The notes below the pieces were generated by a model, which saw nothing but the letters and a program-made list of their open reading frames with translations, was not told where the DNA came from and did no database searches. A stretch of 64,000 bases of DNA, from positions 1-64,000 of the forward strand of contig MU831826.1 in the NCBI GenBank assembly GCA_029204225.1. Reading direction: 5' to 3'. Below, one piece after another: positions 10,555 through 22,669 of the stretch. Position numbers and translations under genes: made by a program. The first letter of the stretch is position 1. Every line of letters begins with the position of its first letter. The DNA comes from Diphasiastrum complanatum. Its lineage: Eukaryota; Streptophyta; Lycopodiopsida; Lycopodiales; Lycopodiaceae.

Positions 10555-12480
10555 TTTCAAAAATATCACAGGGTTGAGTATTGTGCACTGAGGGCAACCA
10601 TAGCAGGGTGAGAGCCTTATGCAGATTCGTTCTTGTGTTTGAGACTTGAGGTCATTACATTTAAGTTTAGAGCTAGGGGCTTGCATGATGTTTGCCTAGC
10701 ACCTTAAAGTTTTGTAAAGAACATTCTTTTAGAAGTAAGGGCTTTATATTATTTTTGAACGTTCACAGATGCTTTCAATGTTTTGGCGGGCTCAGTTTGC
10801 AGGAGCGGCAGCTTCAAAGATTCCTGCATTACCTATTACTGGATCTATTTTAGTTAGTGATTTACATTAGGCAGTTGATTTTGAATAATTAGCTTACTAT
10901 TTTAAGTTTTACTTAGCTATTGGATAGCTTAATTCATTTTTGCCATTCTACAGTATTATTTTAAATACGTCAATCTTCTTGTATGATCATGGATTTTCTC
11001 ATCATTTTCAATAAAAGCAGAGATATTATTATTTCTATTGGCCTCTACATTGAAACTTGAGACAAGTCTAGATAGATTGATTTTTTTATTTATTGAATAA
11101 TTATGAGTACTAATCGTCAACAAGTCTCTTTGTTTAATATGCCTGGATTTGAGAAATTTGCAAATGCATGTAAACGTCATCGTCAAGAGTCTTATCATGA
11201 TGAGTCTTATGATATTGTGCCTAATGTTGACATTCATTCTAATTTTAATGAAAAACCTGAGGATGAAATTCTGCGTATAAAAAGGGCTAACAAGGCTTGG
11301 TTTTCAACGTGGGCTGATGAGTTTGAGAGGATAAGATTCGATCAACAACTCGGTCGCATGTTTTGTAAGTATGTGAAAAAACTCGCAATCAAAGTGAATT
11401 TGGTCTTAAGGGCTTGGTTAATATTCAACTTAGTGCCATAAAAAACCATGCAAAGTGTACCGCACATAAAGTGATGCATGGGCCATTATTGATGGTAAGA
11501 AATGTTTAGAAGCGGATATTTGTAAGAAAAGTTTTGTGATCAATAATTGAGTTTAATTGTTAAAGAAAATCTTGCTGTTGTGAAATACCCAAAGACACTA
11601 TTTCTTTTACATATTTGTGACACACACATATGTCCCTTGTGACCTTTATCTGTTGGAGAATGCAAGAGCAAGCCCTTCAATTCTCTCGATGCGTGCACTA
11701 CTGGTGACTTAGTAGGCGAACACAAGAATATAATAATTTTAAAGCCTTTAACGTGTGGTGGTAACAGTATCGACACAAATATGACGCAGAACCAAACAGA
11801 GCTGTAATCAGATTAAGTATAATGAAATATACAAGTAATCACAATATGTAAAGGTTATGAACCGATTACTGACAATCAATCTACGAGAAAGAATCAATGC
11901 ACGAAGTCATCTACAATGTCTGTCTCTAAATTACAAATTATACTCTGTTATCTTATGTTCTACATGTTACGCTTCACACACTGAATACGCAGATATACAC
12001 AATTTTTACAGGTGTGCAGATGAAGAAAGTACCAAAAGTAGATGTGCTGTCTGTGGGAGATCGTGGGTAGTTGTTGTCGTTGTCAAATATGATTACACAG
12101 TGTATGGGATGAGCGTGAGAAGGCCGCGACGTCAGCCTTGACTGAAATTAACGTTGATGAAAATGCGAAAAATGCGACACTTTGACAAATGCCTTAAAAC
12201 TGATTTACAAGGTACCTTCGCTTTTCCATTAGGGCACCTTTGGCATTTCTAGGAAAGTGTCGCCTTTTTCGCCTGTCACAATCATGTGTAAAAACACTGT
12301 GTCCTCTTTTTCGCTTGTGAAAATTTACTTGCCTTTATGCAGACTACGCCACTGTGTCTTTTCCAGAAGTGTCGCAAAACACTTAGTTGTTTAGGGTGGC
12401 CCTAAGGTGAAAAAAAAAAACGACAGTTTCAGGTTTTTCGCCTGTGGAAATTCTCGAGTAAAAATGCAGACTGTGACGAC
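10555..12480 (-). mobile_element. Composite unit: copia-type LTR sequence plus captured hAT fragment, copy 1
   Basis: The minus-strand reading runs from the LTR-family sequence (12480 to about 11640; blocks of GCGAAAAATGCGAC type) into a region holding the hAT-type fragment in antisense (11103-11510, plus sense), then to a shared end at 10555. The whole series recurs inverted at 43735-45632 with the same internal junctions, so the fusion predates the spread of the unit. No Met-tRNA primer site is evident. Fossil. Confidence 0.6.
11103..11510 (+). pseudogene. hAT-type transposase N-terminal fragment (TTF/zinc-finger-like region)
   Basis: The frame from 11103 reads a basic start, then ANKAWFSTWADEFERIRFD and MFCKYVKK, the layout seen at the start of hAT proteins with a TTF/ZNF862-like finger (W-x-EF-x-W/R-x-x-x-D ... 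MFC-x-x-C). In the next frame, after one shift near 11390, comes FGLKGLVNIQLSAIKNHAKC and TAHK, fitting the conserved H-x-x-H end of that finger. The same shift is present in the inverted copy at 44690-45050, so it is older than the duplication. The catalytic DDE part is absent. Confidence 0.5.
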
Positions 12481-12508
12481 GAACAGTTCAAATATGCAGA
12501 CTGTGCGA

Positions 12509-13016
12509 AGGCAACAGCATCCGAAGGTGCTTTCTGTAGCAGAGAGCAAGTGCAACGGAAGAGGCTGAGAAGCACATGGTAAATACCACTGTGGAGCGGC
12601 AAGCATGGGCAGTCAAAGGAAGGAAGGAAAGGAAAGGGAGCAGTGAGCAGTAGGCAACAGTGGGCAGTGATAGGCGTAGCTTGCACACAAGGGGAGGCTA
12701 CAATTTATCTTACTTTTTATCCTTTAGAGCATTTTATCAAGCACCATTCAACATTCAGCCTTGTTTTGCACTAAAGTATGAGTAGTGGCCCACTACACCA
12801 TTGAAGTTCGATCAACTGGCCTCAGTTTGAAGTCAATCAACATTGCTAAGTGCTCACTTTCAAGTTTTAGCATTTATGAATCAAGGTTTTTGAATTATAA
12901 TCAACAATGGATGCTTAAAGTTACATGTTATTTTTCATTCCACAAAGTTGAAACCATCATGATTCATTAGTAGGCTGAAGCAGGATGTGATGTTCAAGAT
13001 TGATCATTGAAGATTT
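12509..13016. repeat. 508-bp direct repeat, copy 2
   Basis: Partner of 10031-10538. It starts immediately after LTR-family sequence and ends abruptly, where unrelated sequence begins. Confidence 0.8.
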
Positions 13017-13338
13017 GTCGTACTATACCAACAGGGTTAATATAGATTTTATAGTAATAATGTCGTTCCCATAGAGGACAACGTTAGAAAGTTATGTATT
13101 TGGTACAATTATGGCAAGTGGTTTCGAGTGTTATTCTGGTTGTCAACAGACATTAAAAAGTAACCAGTATTACTTATGGTTTGGGAAATGTAATGTTAAT
13201 AATTTCATAACAACAATCTAGCCTCTATCAAATCGAATGAAACACGTTCTACAAATGAGATGTTATCAGAGTAGTACAACAGTACTACACTCTGGCTGAT
13301 TAAGGTGTCAACAAGAGTTGAGAGTTGTTCGATGTATT

Positions 13339-13595
13339 TGCGGCTGTGCAGACAATTAATTAATCGCGTTTGCGAACTATTCGTTTCTAGACAGAAGTCC
13401 TCAACAACTAAAGTCCAAATTAATGGTTAAAGAACACGAATGGTTTTAGAACATGTTAGAAACTTATGTCAATGCCAATCAGGAAAACAGATCAAAGACT
13501 CAATTCTTCAGACAGGGACTATCATCTCATATGTATACATACAACTTTATTCAATGATCGTGCTAGATTGTACCAAAGATAGTCATTATATGAAC
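13339..13595. repeat. Inverted-repeat segment shared with 46338-46600 (probable Athila-like 3' region)
   Basis: About 260 bp match the complement of 46338-46600 at over 90 percent by eye. It abuts the last open frame of the minus-strand Ty3 fossil on the right, so it is probably part of that element family's 3' untranslated region or LTR. The stretch 13017-13338 between the direct repeat and this segment shows nothing recognisable. Confidence 0.65.
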
Positions 13596-13598
13596 GAT

Positions 13599-16500
13599 TC
13601 AATTCTTCATATAATTTCTGAACAAGTTTTGCTGAGCTTTGATCAACAGCAAGTCTTCTTTTGATTTTGTGTAGAGGCCAACTAGTAAGTTTCTGAATTC
13701 TTCTAACTTAACCGGGATTCCATCGAACAGCTCCTGAGTTAACTTTGTATCTTCGTCTAAATCACTACAAAGAGTGACTTCTTTACAATAACGAGCTGAA
13801 AATCTAATAAAAGAGCTTTTAACATAAAGATTTTGAACAAAAAATAATGTCTTTGTCGCAAAAGTACCAAACTGCCAAAATGAATATGTACAGAACTGCT
13901 TGTAGCGAAATGACTTCCTTCTGTCTTGCAGATTGTGTCGAATTTCCGAAAAATAATCTACAAGATTTCGTTCCCAATCCACATAAAGACTAAATAACTC
14001 TGGATAAGCCATATTTACATCGATCAGCAACCCGACATCGTCAAATTTGCCTAAATTCGCAATAGCTTGAGGTTTGTATAGTTGAAACTGCGACTTTCGC
14101 TTCCAAAAATGTCGTTTATTATCTTCGTTCCGCAAAAATTAAAACTCTTTGATTTGCATATATTCTAGAGCATACATAGTCGAAGAGCCTATGTACAACT
14201 CTGCTGATCCGAAAGGCACGACCTAAAACTTACCTTGGATTATGCCCCAACAGAGACATCATTTCTGCTCGATAGAGAGCTGCGCCCATAACCAGAGAAA
14301 GTCATCCTTCTCCCAAGGTCGCTTCCAATCGTCGAAGGCGATGCCTATTGTGTCTGGTAGCATCATGTATTCCACACACCATTGCAATTCAATATTAAAT
14401 GCATGTGGACACCATTTCCAGAAGCATTCAGCAAATACACGGAATCTGTCAGCACATACCTTTGACTAATTGCGCCGTGTTCGCTTTGGCTGTGTGGATG
14501 CAGTTGCCAAGTCCTGAGTTTGCAACTCAACAGCCAGCTTCTGATTGTCCAATTGCTGCTTGAGATCTGACAGTTTCTGTTCGAGCTTGTCAATCTTCGC
14601 GACTGCCTCCAAGAATTCAAGATGATCTGAGGCTCCAGAACAGGATGGCACAATTTGAAATTGCTGTGTGATGTCATCAATGCAAAGCAGGACCTAAAGA
14701 TATTCGTTGTGAGAATCGGGCCCACTGCAAGATGGGGTGGCTTCACTTGAGAGCTCCTTCAGCTCAGCCAACTCTTCCTTGACAAGTGCCTTCGCATCCT
14801 CGAATGGTTGTAAGAACTCGACTCGAAATTTTTTGAGCATCTGGTCTTGGAGCTGGTTCAGCTTCGTGAGGTCGACTGTGACTGACCCTGCATTAGTGCT
14901 CACAGAAAGAGCAGCTTCTGTCTTTATTCTCGTCATTCACTTGTCCTGTAAATGTTTCAGGAGGGTGACATTATGTTGATTCGCAGCCAAAAGTTGTTGC
15001 TGAATCATTTTGAGTCTGAAAATTATCAGACTTGGCCTGAATCGCCTTATTTGTCTACTTCAAAGAATCAGCTTCCTTTATTAGAGTCTGAAGCTGTGTT
15101 TCGAGAGAACGATTTTGTTCGATTAGCTTCATGTTGTCTGATTCGAGCGAATCGATCCTCTCGTAGGACTCCTTGAGAGAGTCTAGAGATTTCCTCTCTG
15201 AGTTGATAAGCTCCATGGTGAGTTGTCGGTGGTACTTATCCAACTCGTACACTTCAGCCACTAAATTCTTGGATTTTTCTGTCATGGATCGAAACCACTG
15301 GGGCTGGTTGTCTGGTTCGTCTTCATCTTCAATAGGAGCCCCAGTATCACCTTCTACAGTTGTTCGTCCTTTGTCTGATGTGTCAGACTGGGTTGCATCA
15401 TCATCAGTTGTGGATGCACTCTACTGCTTCTGAGATGTGGAAGCAGATGCGAGCTTTGAAGAGTAGCTGCAGCAGTAGCGTCATCCATTGCCCCAGCTGG
15501 AACTGTATCTGGTTGCGATGGTGCAGCATCAATCTCCATAGTAGTGGGAGCTGTCACTTCGACTGCTGGTGCAGCATTTGGTGCAACCGGAATAGGAACA
15601 GACATGATGCTGGAAAGATCAATTGGCTTGGGAGCCAACATCCTTTCCGTCAGCATTGTTTTCTCCTACTCGATCAAAATGTCAAAATTGGCACACAGTT
15701 GAGAAACATGTGCTACAACGCCAGAAAACTTTTGATGCTTAATCCATCGCAAAAAGCCCTGTAGGTAATAACGTCGAAACAAACTGGATTACCGACGAGT
15801 GCATCCAATATGTAATCAAAATTTTGAACTGAAATTGTGGCATCCGCATCCATCAAAAATATTGCTTGGTTCGCGTATTTACATAACAATTTAAATGTTA
15901 TGTCGCGGATCATTGAGATTTTGTACCCCTTCGTGGGTAGGAAACAGTTGCTCAAAAAGTGGGTTGCTTCATCCACTGAGTCTTTGTTCGTTGAAACCAT
16001 TTTCCCATCCAATGGTAGTCCGAGGGCTATGCAGAACAGGTCTTCAGTAATGGTGAAAATTTGGCCTCGCACATGAACTTTGAAGTCCACCTCAGAAATT
16101 GAGTGGATGGAGTTCACAAATTCCATGCTAACGTCAGAGAGAATGATGGAGGAGTCCACTTTCAGATTACCCAACCTGCATCGATCCAAATAAGACTGGA
16201 TGGATGCCAGGCGGATTCCTGCGCGTGCTTTCTGGATGATGGTAGAGCTAGAGCTTGATCCGGAAGCCATTGGTCGAATGTTTGACGATAGCTCCATAGA
16301 TCGCAATAGTTCATAAAAGAGTGTGTTGATCGCAAAGAGAATGAGCGCAGGAAAGCATAAACTCGCAGGTAGAAAGTGTAAGAAAGAAAAATAGAAAATA
16401 GCTCTGATATGCAGTAGCGGTATTGAAGGAATGATGATGTGGCATGGTGTCATGACATCTGTCACTTCCATTTATGGAGGACGTTCATGGTTCAGTGTTT

Positions 16501-19500
16501 GAAACTATGATTTGACAGATCGATCTTTAATGACGGAAGACCGTTTGTGAAAAGAACAAAAAATTAATAAAAAAAAACAATATTTGTTTTGATATGTGAG
16601 CGTACAAACGTGTGAAAAGTGATGATCACGTGGCCATCATCTTTACTGGAGGAATACAAAAAGTAGGTCGAGAGATTCTCGAGAGATTCTTGAAAATATG
16701 CTAGAAATATTCTAGAAAGTTTCGCGAAACTTTCTCCAGAATCCAAAAAAAAAATGATACAGAAACTCACGAAAATTTCTCGAAAATTTTAGCAACATAC
16801 TAGAAAATTTCTCGAAAAACTGGAGAAAATACTAGAAAAGATTCTAGAAAAATTCTCGAAAATGATTTATGAAAATTTGATTAACAAATTTAGTGTCGCA
16901 AAAAATTCTCAAAAATACTTTAAAAATTATATTGAAAGACTAAGAGAAGTCAAGACAAATTCTTGAAAATTTCTAGAAAAGATAAAAGAAAAGTCGCGAA
17001 AAATATTACAAAAATACTAAAAAATAATAAGAATAAAAAAAATTCTGGTCAAAGGTAGTATTTTTTCAGTCTAGACCCATTAATATGTGTAGATAACAAC
17101 TCACCTTTTAAGTGATTGAAGTTGTACAGAACCATTCTCAAACACCTCTATGACTTTATATGGTCCAACCATCTCATATAAAGTTTTCCAGGGAACTTTT
17201 GATGTCGACAGTCATATATCAGTGCAAAGTCATCAGCTTTAAAAACACTTTTCTTAATACGACTGTCATACTTCTCCTTATTTGTTCCTAGATTTCCTTC
17301 GTTAATTTTTGTGATTTCTCACGAGCTTCAGCTAGTTCTTCAATATTCGTCAACCTTTCGTTCATACATTCTGCATCTGTTCGTTGAGCCTGAATACAAA
17401 AAATTTTCACCTCAAATTAAATTGACAAAATAGGATGCATGCCATACATAAGAAAATATGGTGTCTGCTTCGTCGTGATTTTCTGTGTTGCGATAAGCCT
17501 AGAGAACTGATGGTAGTTTCTGATCCCAATCCGTTGCATGTGCAATAGTAATTTTGTTCAGGATCTTACATAAAATTCCATTAGCTCTTTCTGTCAACCC
17601 ATTTGCTTTTGGATTATACGGTGTAGTTTTTCTATGTTTGATCAAAAAATAGGTTGTCAGCAACTGTATAGTGTCATTTAGAAAATGTGTACCTTGATCA
17701 CTTACTAGTTCAAGTGGACAACCATATCTTGTGTTTATACTTTTGAAAAAGAATGTCGCGACAGTTTTCGCATCGTTTCGTTTCATTGCCTCTGCTTCAA
17801 CGTTATTTGTAGCATAATCCGTTGCAACTAGAATATAACGACATTTCGTATGTCGAGTCACAGGTTTGATTGGACTGACAAAGTCAATCCCCCACTTTTC
17901 AAATGGTGCAAGAGGCACAATTGGTGTCAACGACCAATTCATTGCTTTTGTAGGCTTACCAGATCTCTGGCATGGATCACATGAATGAATAAAATTTGAT
18001 ACATCCTTGAACATTGTTGGCCACCAATACTTGGCAGTCAATATCTTATTATCAGTATTTTTTAAAGCAAAATGTCCACCAGCATCTTCTGAGTGTAAGG
18101 CTTTAACGACCTCTTTAATGTCTTCAGTTTCGAGACATCTTCAAAGCTGATGATCTGCACCAAGCTTGTACAAGATATTGTTAATAATCGTATAAGGTGC
18201 TACCTTTTACTGAAAAACTGTCTTTTGCTCCAAATCGTAACCATCCATATATATTTGATCTTTGAGATAAATAATAATATCAGAATATAGCAAATTTGTA
18301 GATGAAATCTTGAATAACTGTTCGTCTGGAAAATCATCACTAATAGGTTCTTCAATTTTTCTCGTGCTGAGTCGTGAAAGATAATCAGCATTTGTATAAT
18401 ATTTTCCTTGACGAAGCTCTACTTGATAAGTGAATTCCTATAGAAGTAGAACCCATCGAGCAATTCGTCCCTATAGATCTGGTTTATTTACAAGATACTT
18501 AAGAGCATAGTGATCAACGTGAAAAATAAATGCATATCCCAGCAAATAATGCCAAAATTTCTTAACAGTGAAAATCATTCCAAGAGCTTCCCATTCTGTA
18601 GCCGAATAATTCTTTTCTAAAGCACTGAGCTGTCGACTCGCATAGTAAATGGAATGATCTTTCTTCTGGTCGTCCTTCTGGCTTAGACAAACGTCAATGT
18701 GTCTTTATATCACTATATACACAAAAATCATCAATAAATATTTCGAGAAAAGTTCTTAGGAAGGCAGCGAAAATTGACATCACAATTCGCTGAAAAGACG
18801 CTGGAGCGTTACAAAGACCAAAGGGCATTTTGTTGTAGGCATAAGTGCCCCAATCCGTAGTGAATGTGGTCTTTGAACGATCCTCCTTCCGCACTCCAAC
18901 CTGATTATAACCCGAAAAACCGTCACAAAAACTGTAACGCTCCTGACCAGCAACCTGATCTAAGATGGAATCAGTGAAGGGCAGAGGATGATGATCCTTC
19001 CTTGTGGCAGCATTGAGTTTGCGGAAATCCTGGCATATTCGTATTTTGCCAGTCTTCTTCTTTGGGATGACAACAATGGGTGAAACTCATGCACTGCTTA
19101 AGACGAGATAGATTATACCTGCCTTAAGGTGTTTGTTGAGTTCGTCTTTAACCATGAGAGAGTACGTAGGATTGAGACGATACTGTCTCTGTCGAACAAG
19201 TACAACATCTTCCTTAAGATCAATACGGTGCTCTCCGAATTCTACAGGTATACCCTTTAAATCATCGAGCGACCAGGCAAAAACATCTTGATACTCCTTC
19301 AATAGTTCAGTGAATTTCGCTAACTCCGATTCTCCAAGTGACTTTGAAACATGCACAAATCTACCAAGTGCAAGTTCAATTAGTTCAGTAGAATTTGGTA
19401 ATTTGATACCTTTTGTCATACTGGCCTTGGTATGGCCATGAATTTCGTGCATGGTTGATTCCATAGATGTATTCTTGTTGTCAACCTGGTTCTTGTTACC

Positions 19501-19835
19501 AAATTCGTGTTCAGATTCGTCACTCGAATCATCAGACTCTTTCGATTTCGTGTCTGCAACATTGATTTCTTCATACGAAACATCCGCTTCAGTGTTGCAG
19601 ACATCGAAAAATTCTTCTTCGTCAACATTCTCATAACATTCAAAATATTGAACTTCAATGTCAGATGTGTTAGAAAAAACATTAAAGGCATAAGAAGATT
19701 CCTCTAATGTAAAATTGGTGTCAGACAAAGGCGTTTCACCTTCATATTTGTCCCGACTCCAAGTGATTATTTGGTCTGCTAGCTTACCACGATTATTGGT
19801 CTCACCAGTATGAAATCCTCTCTGGATTTCCAATG
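13599..19835 (-). mobile_element. Athila/Tat-like Ty3/gypsy fossil
   Basis: Parts from 5' to 3' on the minus strand: a linker region ending in the block before reverse transcriptase (19087-19835; FAWSLDDLKGIP and GEHRIDL), reverse transcriptase (about 18690-19090; MPFGLCNAPASFQR and the metal-binding IDDF block), an RNase H region (about 18060-18690), and integrase (17499-18041; zinc-binding end, CDPCQRSGKP, core block VSDQGTHF, NPKANGLTERANG). After pol come an AT-rich spacer with HSE-like palindromes, then further frames: 15713-16471 (with FTITEDLFCIALGLPLDGK), 15055-15285 and 14363-14936 (coiled-coil-like) and 13599-14135. Late extra ORFs are known in Athila and Tat lineages. The element is broken in many places. 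No pair of LTRs was delimited. Confidence 0.75.
16687..16978. promoter_or_regulatory. Cluster of nine heat-shock-element-like palindromes
   Basis: Nine exact TTCNNGAA octamers lie at 16687, 16710, 16721, 16777, 16809, 16842, 16853, 16960 and 16971 in an A-rich spacer. TTCNNGAA is the core of the heat-shock factor site (alternating GAA and TTC units). Only a fraction of one would be expected by chance in 292 bp. They lie between the integrase region and the late ORFs of the minus-strand Ty3 fossil. A regulatory role is inference; a decayed tandem repeat of one TCTAGAAAA-type word would also give this picture. Confidence 0.45.
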
Positions 19836-20358
19836 TGTGAAAAATGCAAAAATAAGCTTGGTAGAGGCCAAAAATCATGTATATAGGATGATTACACATG
19901 TGTGGAGCCTGTTCCCACGTGTTAAAATAGTGTACTTGTCATTTACCATAATCATATAGGTTGTACATATGATTTAATTCAAGTTCTAGTGGCTAAAAAG
20001 GCCAAAAACTAGTTTTTCTAGACATATGACACATAGCATCAATCTATTGATTGCATGAGCCACATCCTTTGGTTAGGTGTCATATCCCATGTGTAGAGGA
20101 CAGCTCACATGTGTGAAATAAGTTTAAGTAGGCGAATTTTGACTTCTAGAAGATTTCCAAGTAGATCTCCATATAGAAGGAAAATGGACCAAAAGTGCTC
20201 AAAATAGAAGGTTTTGTCCAAGTGTCAGTTTTGCATGATGAATCATCATATGACAAAGCACCTTCACACATGTGGAATCATAGGGATGATCAGTACCACG
20301 AGCTCCCACTTATTGTATATATAGAGCCACATTTGGCCATAATCAATGTGAGACACCA
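19836..20358 (+). repeat. LTR U3-like segment, copy inverted at 54108-54625
   Basis: A 523-bp segment from TGTGAAAAATGC to GAGACACCA matches the complement of 54108-54625 closely. Near its right end it carries a TATATATA box about 45 bp before the end. In the 54-kb copy the same segment continues directly into 300 bp repeated at 57430-57736, so it reads as the U3 of an LTR family. Here it stands alone next to the Ty3 fossil on its left. Confidence 0.65.
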
Positions 20359-20524
20359 TCATAACGTGTGCTGTCAATATTGCCAATTGGGTGATTTTGC
20401 AAGGCTGGACCAAAAACGTCGTTTTGGACGGCTCTAATTGTTTGCAACGGTCTGGGTTTAGTCTCACTGTTGAGATCTGTTAAGCTAATTTTCAAGCTCC
20501 ACGTCAGTGATATGTACGATCCAT

Positions 20525-20592
20525 GCAAGGTTGATGGGGAATCGAACCCCAAGCATAACCACAAAGTGGTATGCACACCAGACAACCTCTAA
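20525..20592 (-). other. tRNA-like remnant or SINE head (uncertain)
   Basis: The minus strand shows GGGGTTCGATTCCCC, a perfect T-arm/box B, with a 3' end ATCAACC that partly pairs with GGTTTAG about 60 bases upstream (five of seven positions). The anticodon arm does not fold canonically. This is more likely a tRNA-derived SINE head or tRNA relic than a working tRNA gene. Confidence 0.3.
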
Positions 20593-20968
20593 ACCTACAT
20601 GCAAACGTTAGTAACATTGTGTAAAAATGATAGATAGAAAACAATGGTGGGTGCATAAATTATACTCTCTGTTATATAAGCAAGAAATAAACACGAATAA
20701 ATAAAAAATCAATGTTTTCATAATCTCACATGTCATGACCACAACTAAAGAGCATGAATGTACAATGTGTCGTAACCAAAAGAGTTGTTTGCCTACCAGG
20801 CAACCTCTATGCCTGCATGCAAATGTCAGTATGATTATGCTAAAATGATAGATAGCAAAAAAAAAAAAGAGAGAATGCTATCCTCTATGTAAACTGGAAA
20901 TGAATAACTAGTAAAAATCCAAATTATGGTAAATTCCCACATGTTATGACAACAACTAAAGAGCTTTC
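20576..20968. repeat. Degenerate tandem pair of about 180 bp
   Basis: Copies at about 20576-20755 and 20795-20968 share the start (ACCAGRCAACCTCT), the middle block AAAATGATAGATAG and the end (ACAACTAAAGAGC), with diverged AT-rich filling. From 20969 to about 22200 I see no gene or clear repeat. Confidence 0.6.
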
Positions 20969-22199
20969 GTGGTATAAATCTAAATATATCAGGGTATAAA
21001 AGTCTGCTCATTTTGAAAGCATGCTTGCAAGCACTAATTTACAAACACAAATAGACGATAAACCGATGTTAATGGACCACAATATCAAAGTTTCAATAAG
21101 TGCCGAGGCCGGACATTAAGCGTCCAAATGTCAGGTTTTCAATGTTTTAAGGTTTTGACAAAGAATTTCAAGGATATTGTACCAAAATATCATTTTGGTA
21201 CTAGGCTTTGGAATTTTTTTTTTTCAAAACTACGATACACTAAATGTATGCTAAATATAGCAATTTTGGCAGTCTGCATCCATGTAGTTGACATTCAATT
21301 GTGTGGTTGTTCTCCATGAAGTTGACTTGTATCCAGTTGTGTCTGCATTGGACCCAGGAACATTCGTATCACTAGCCAAAAAATGTGTCATATAAAACTG
21401 AATATATAAGAGATGCTATCATCTATTCAAGGATAGAGCAGCCTAGCTGAACTTGAGATTGTCTGGTTGGCACTACGAAATACGTTATGCATTGTCCAAG
21501 AAAATTTGCAGCATCTCCTCTCGAAACTTGTAAATCATGTCAGCTCGACAATTGCCACATACAAACTTTGGAGCACGGAAAAAATTAGGCTTGTTGATGA
21601 TGTGTTCCATGAAGCATACATTAACAAACAAGCAACACATTTGCATTTACCAAGTCTAAACACAGTCGTCCTTCATGTTCAGCAAACCATTCCATGAATT
21701 TTTTTCCATTTTTGATAGTGAACCATCCACAACTATATGCATCCATTTGTTGTGGAGACTGCATGTTTAGTCAAGGAGAATGTAAGCATTCTTAAACAAT
21801 CTATCCCTTATATATATTGTGATGATTAGTGTTTTAAGGTACCTAGGCATCGAAGATGCGAAAGGAATGTTGTTGAGTGGATGCACAAGACAGCAATGAG
21901 GCGACGCTTTGCATGATCCTATACATTGCACAAATATAGAAAATGTTGACTTCTCATGGGGATCTTTGGCAATTGAACATCGCATAAGAGGGGACACATT
22001 TGAGGCATTACCTTCCAATATCAACATGGGTGGTATCCATTGAGTTGCATGTTAGTCCCGTCCAGTGGCATATGTCCTCCTTGTCAATGTGCATACCCAA
22101 AATTCCCAAACTCCAGTGAGAACTGCAAAACAGATGACAAAGTATTTATTAGACCAGGTATTTAGTCTAATGTAGACCACATTCAAATGTCTATACAAA

Positions 22200-22669
22200 A
22201 TGATACCACTTACTGTGCATTGTAAGGAAGGATGAAGACCCGCCCTTGTTTCAACCTTGGTTTAATGTACTTCTTTATTGCATGCTCGCCACCTTTCTCC
22301 ATTGATGTCATAAAGAATGACGTGAATATATGCACCGCTTCTCTGTTGTGGGGTGGCATTTGTAGATGCCAAAACCTAAGCTTGCTTCTACTAAAACTTT
22401 CAATATCCAAGCAGTTTTCTCTCTCATTTGGTTGCAACAATTCTGAAAAAAATCAATAATGAGAGCTGAATTAGGCAACGAGAATCAAAATTCGTTTCCA
22501 AACCCATCAAGCATGCGTGCCCATGTCGTGTTCACTAAACTTTTCCATAACTTTTTGTGTTGACGGTCCAACAACATCAATTGATATATTGTCATGTTGA
22601 ATGGTTGGGTTTGTCATTTGGTGTTGTGAAGATTTATCAATCATCGGCCCAACTTCTTTTGTGACGTCT
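22200..22669. other. 3' flank of the MULE gene
   Basis: A minus-strand frame at 22210-22440 (76 codons) follows the transposase gene in the same direction, but its content gives no family. The rest is unremarkable. Confidence 0.3.

Noticed and set aside
10555-12480. Reading the 508-bp direct repeats plus interior as one simple LTR retrotransposon
   Set aside because: The repeats lack TG/CA ends, primer site and target duplication, and the interior recurs at 43.7 kb without them.
20525-20592. Functional tRNA gene on the minus strand
   Set aside because: The acceptor stem has mismatches and the anticodon loop lacks the usual T before the anticodon.
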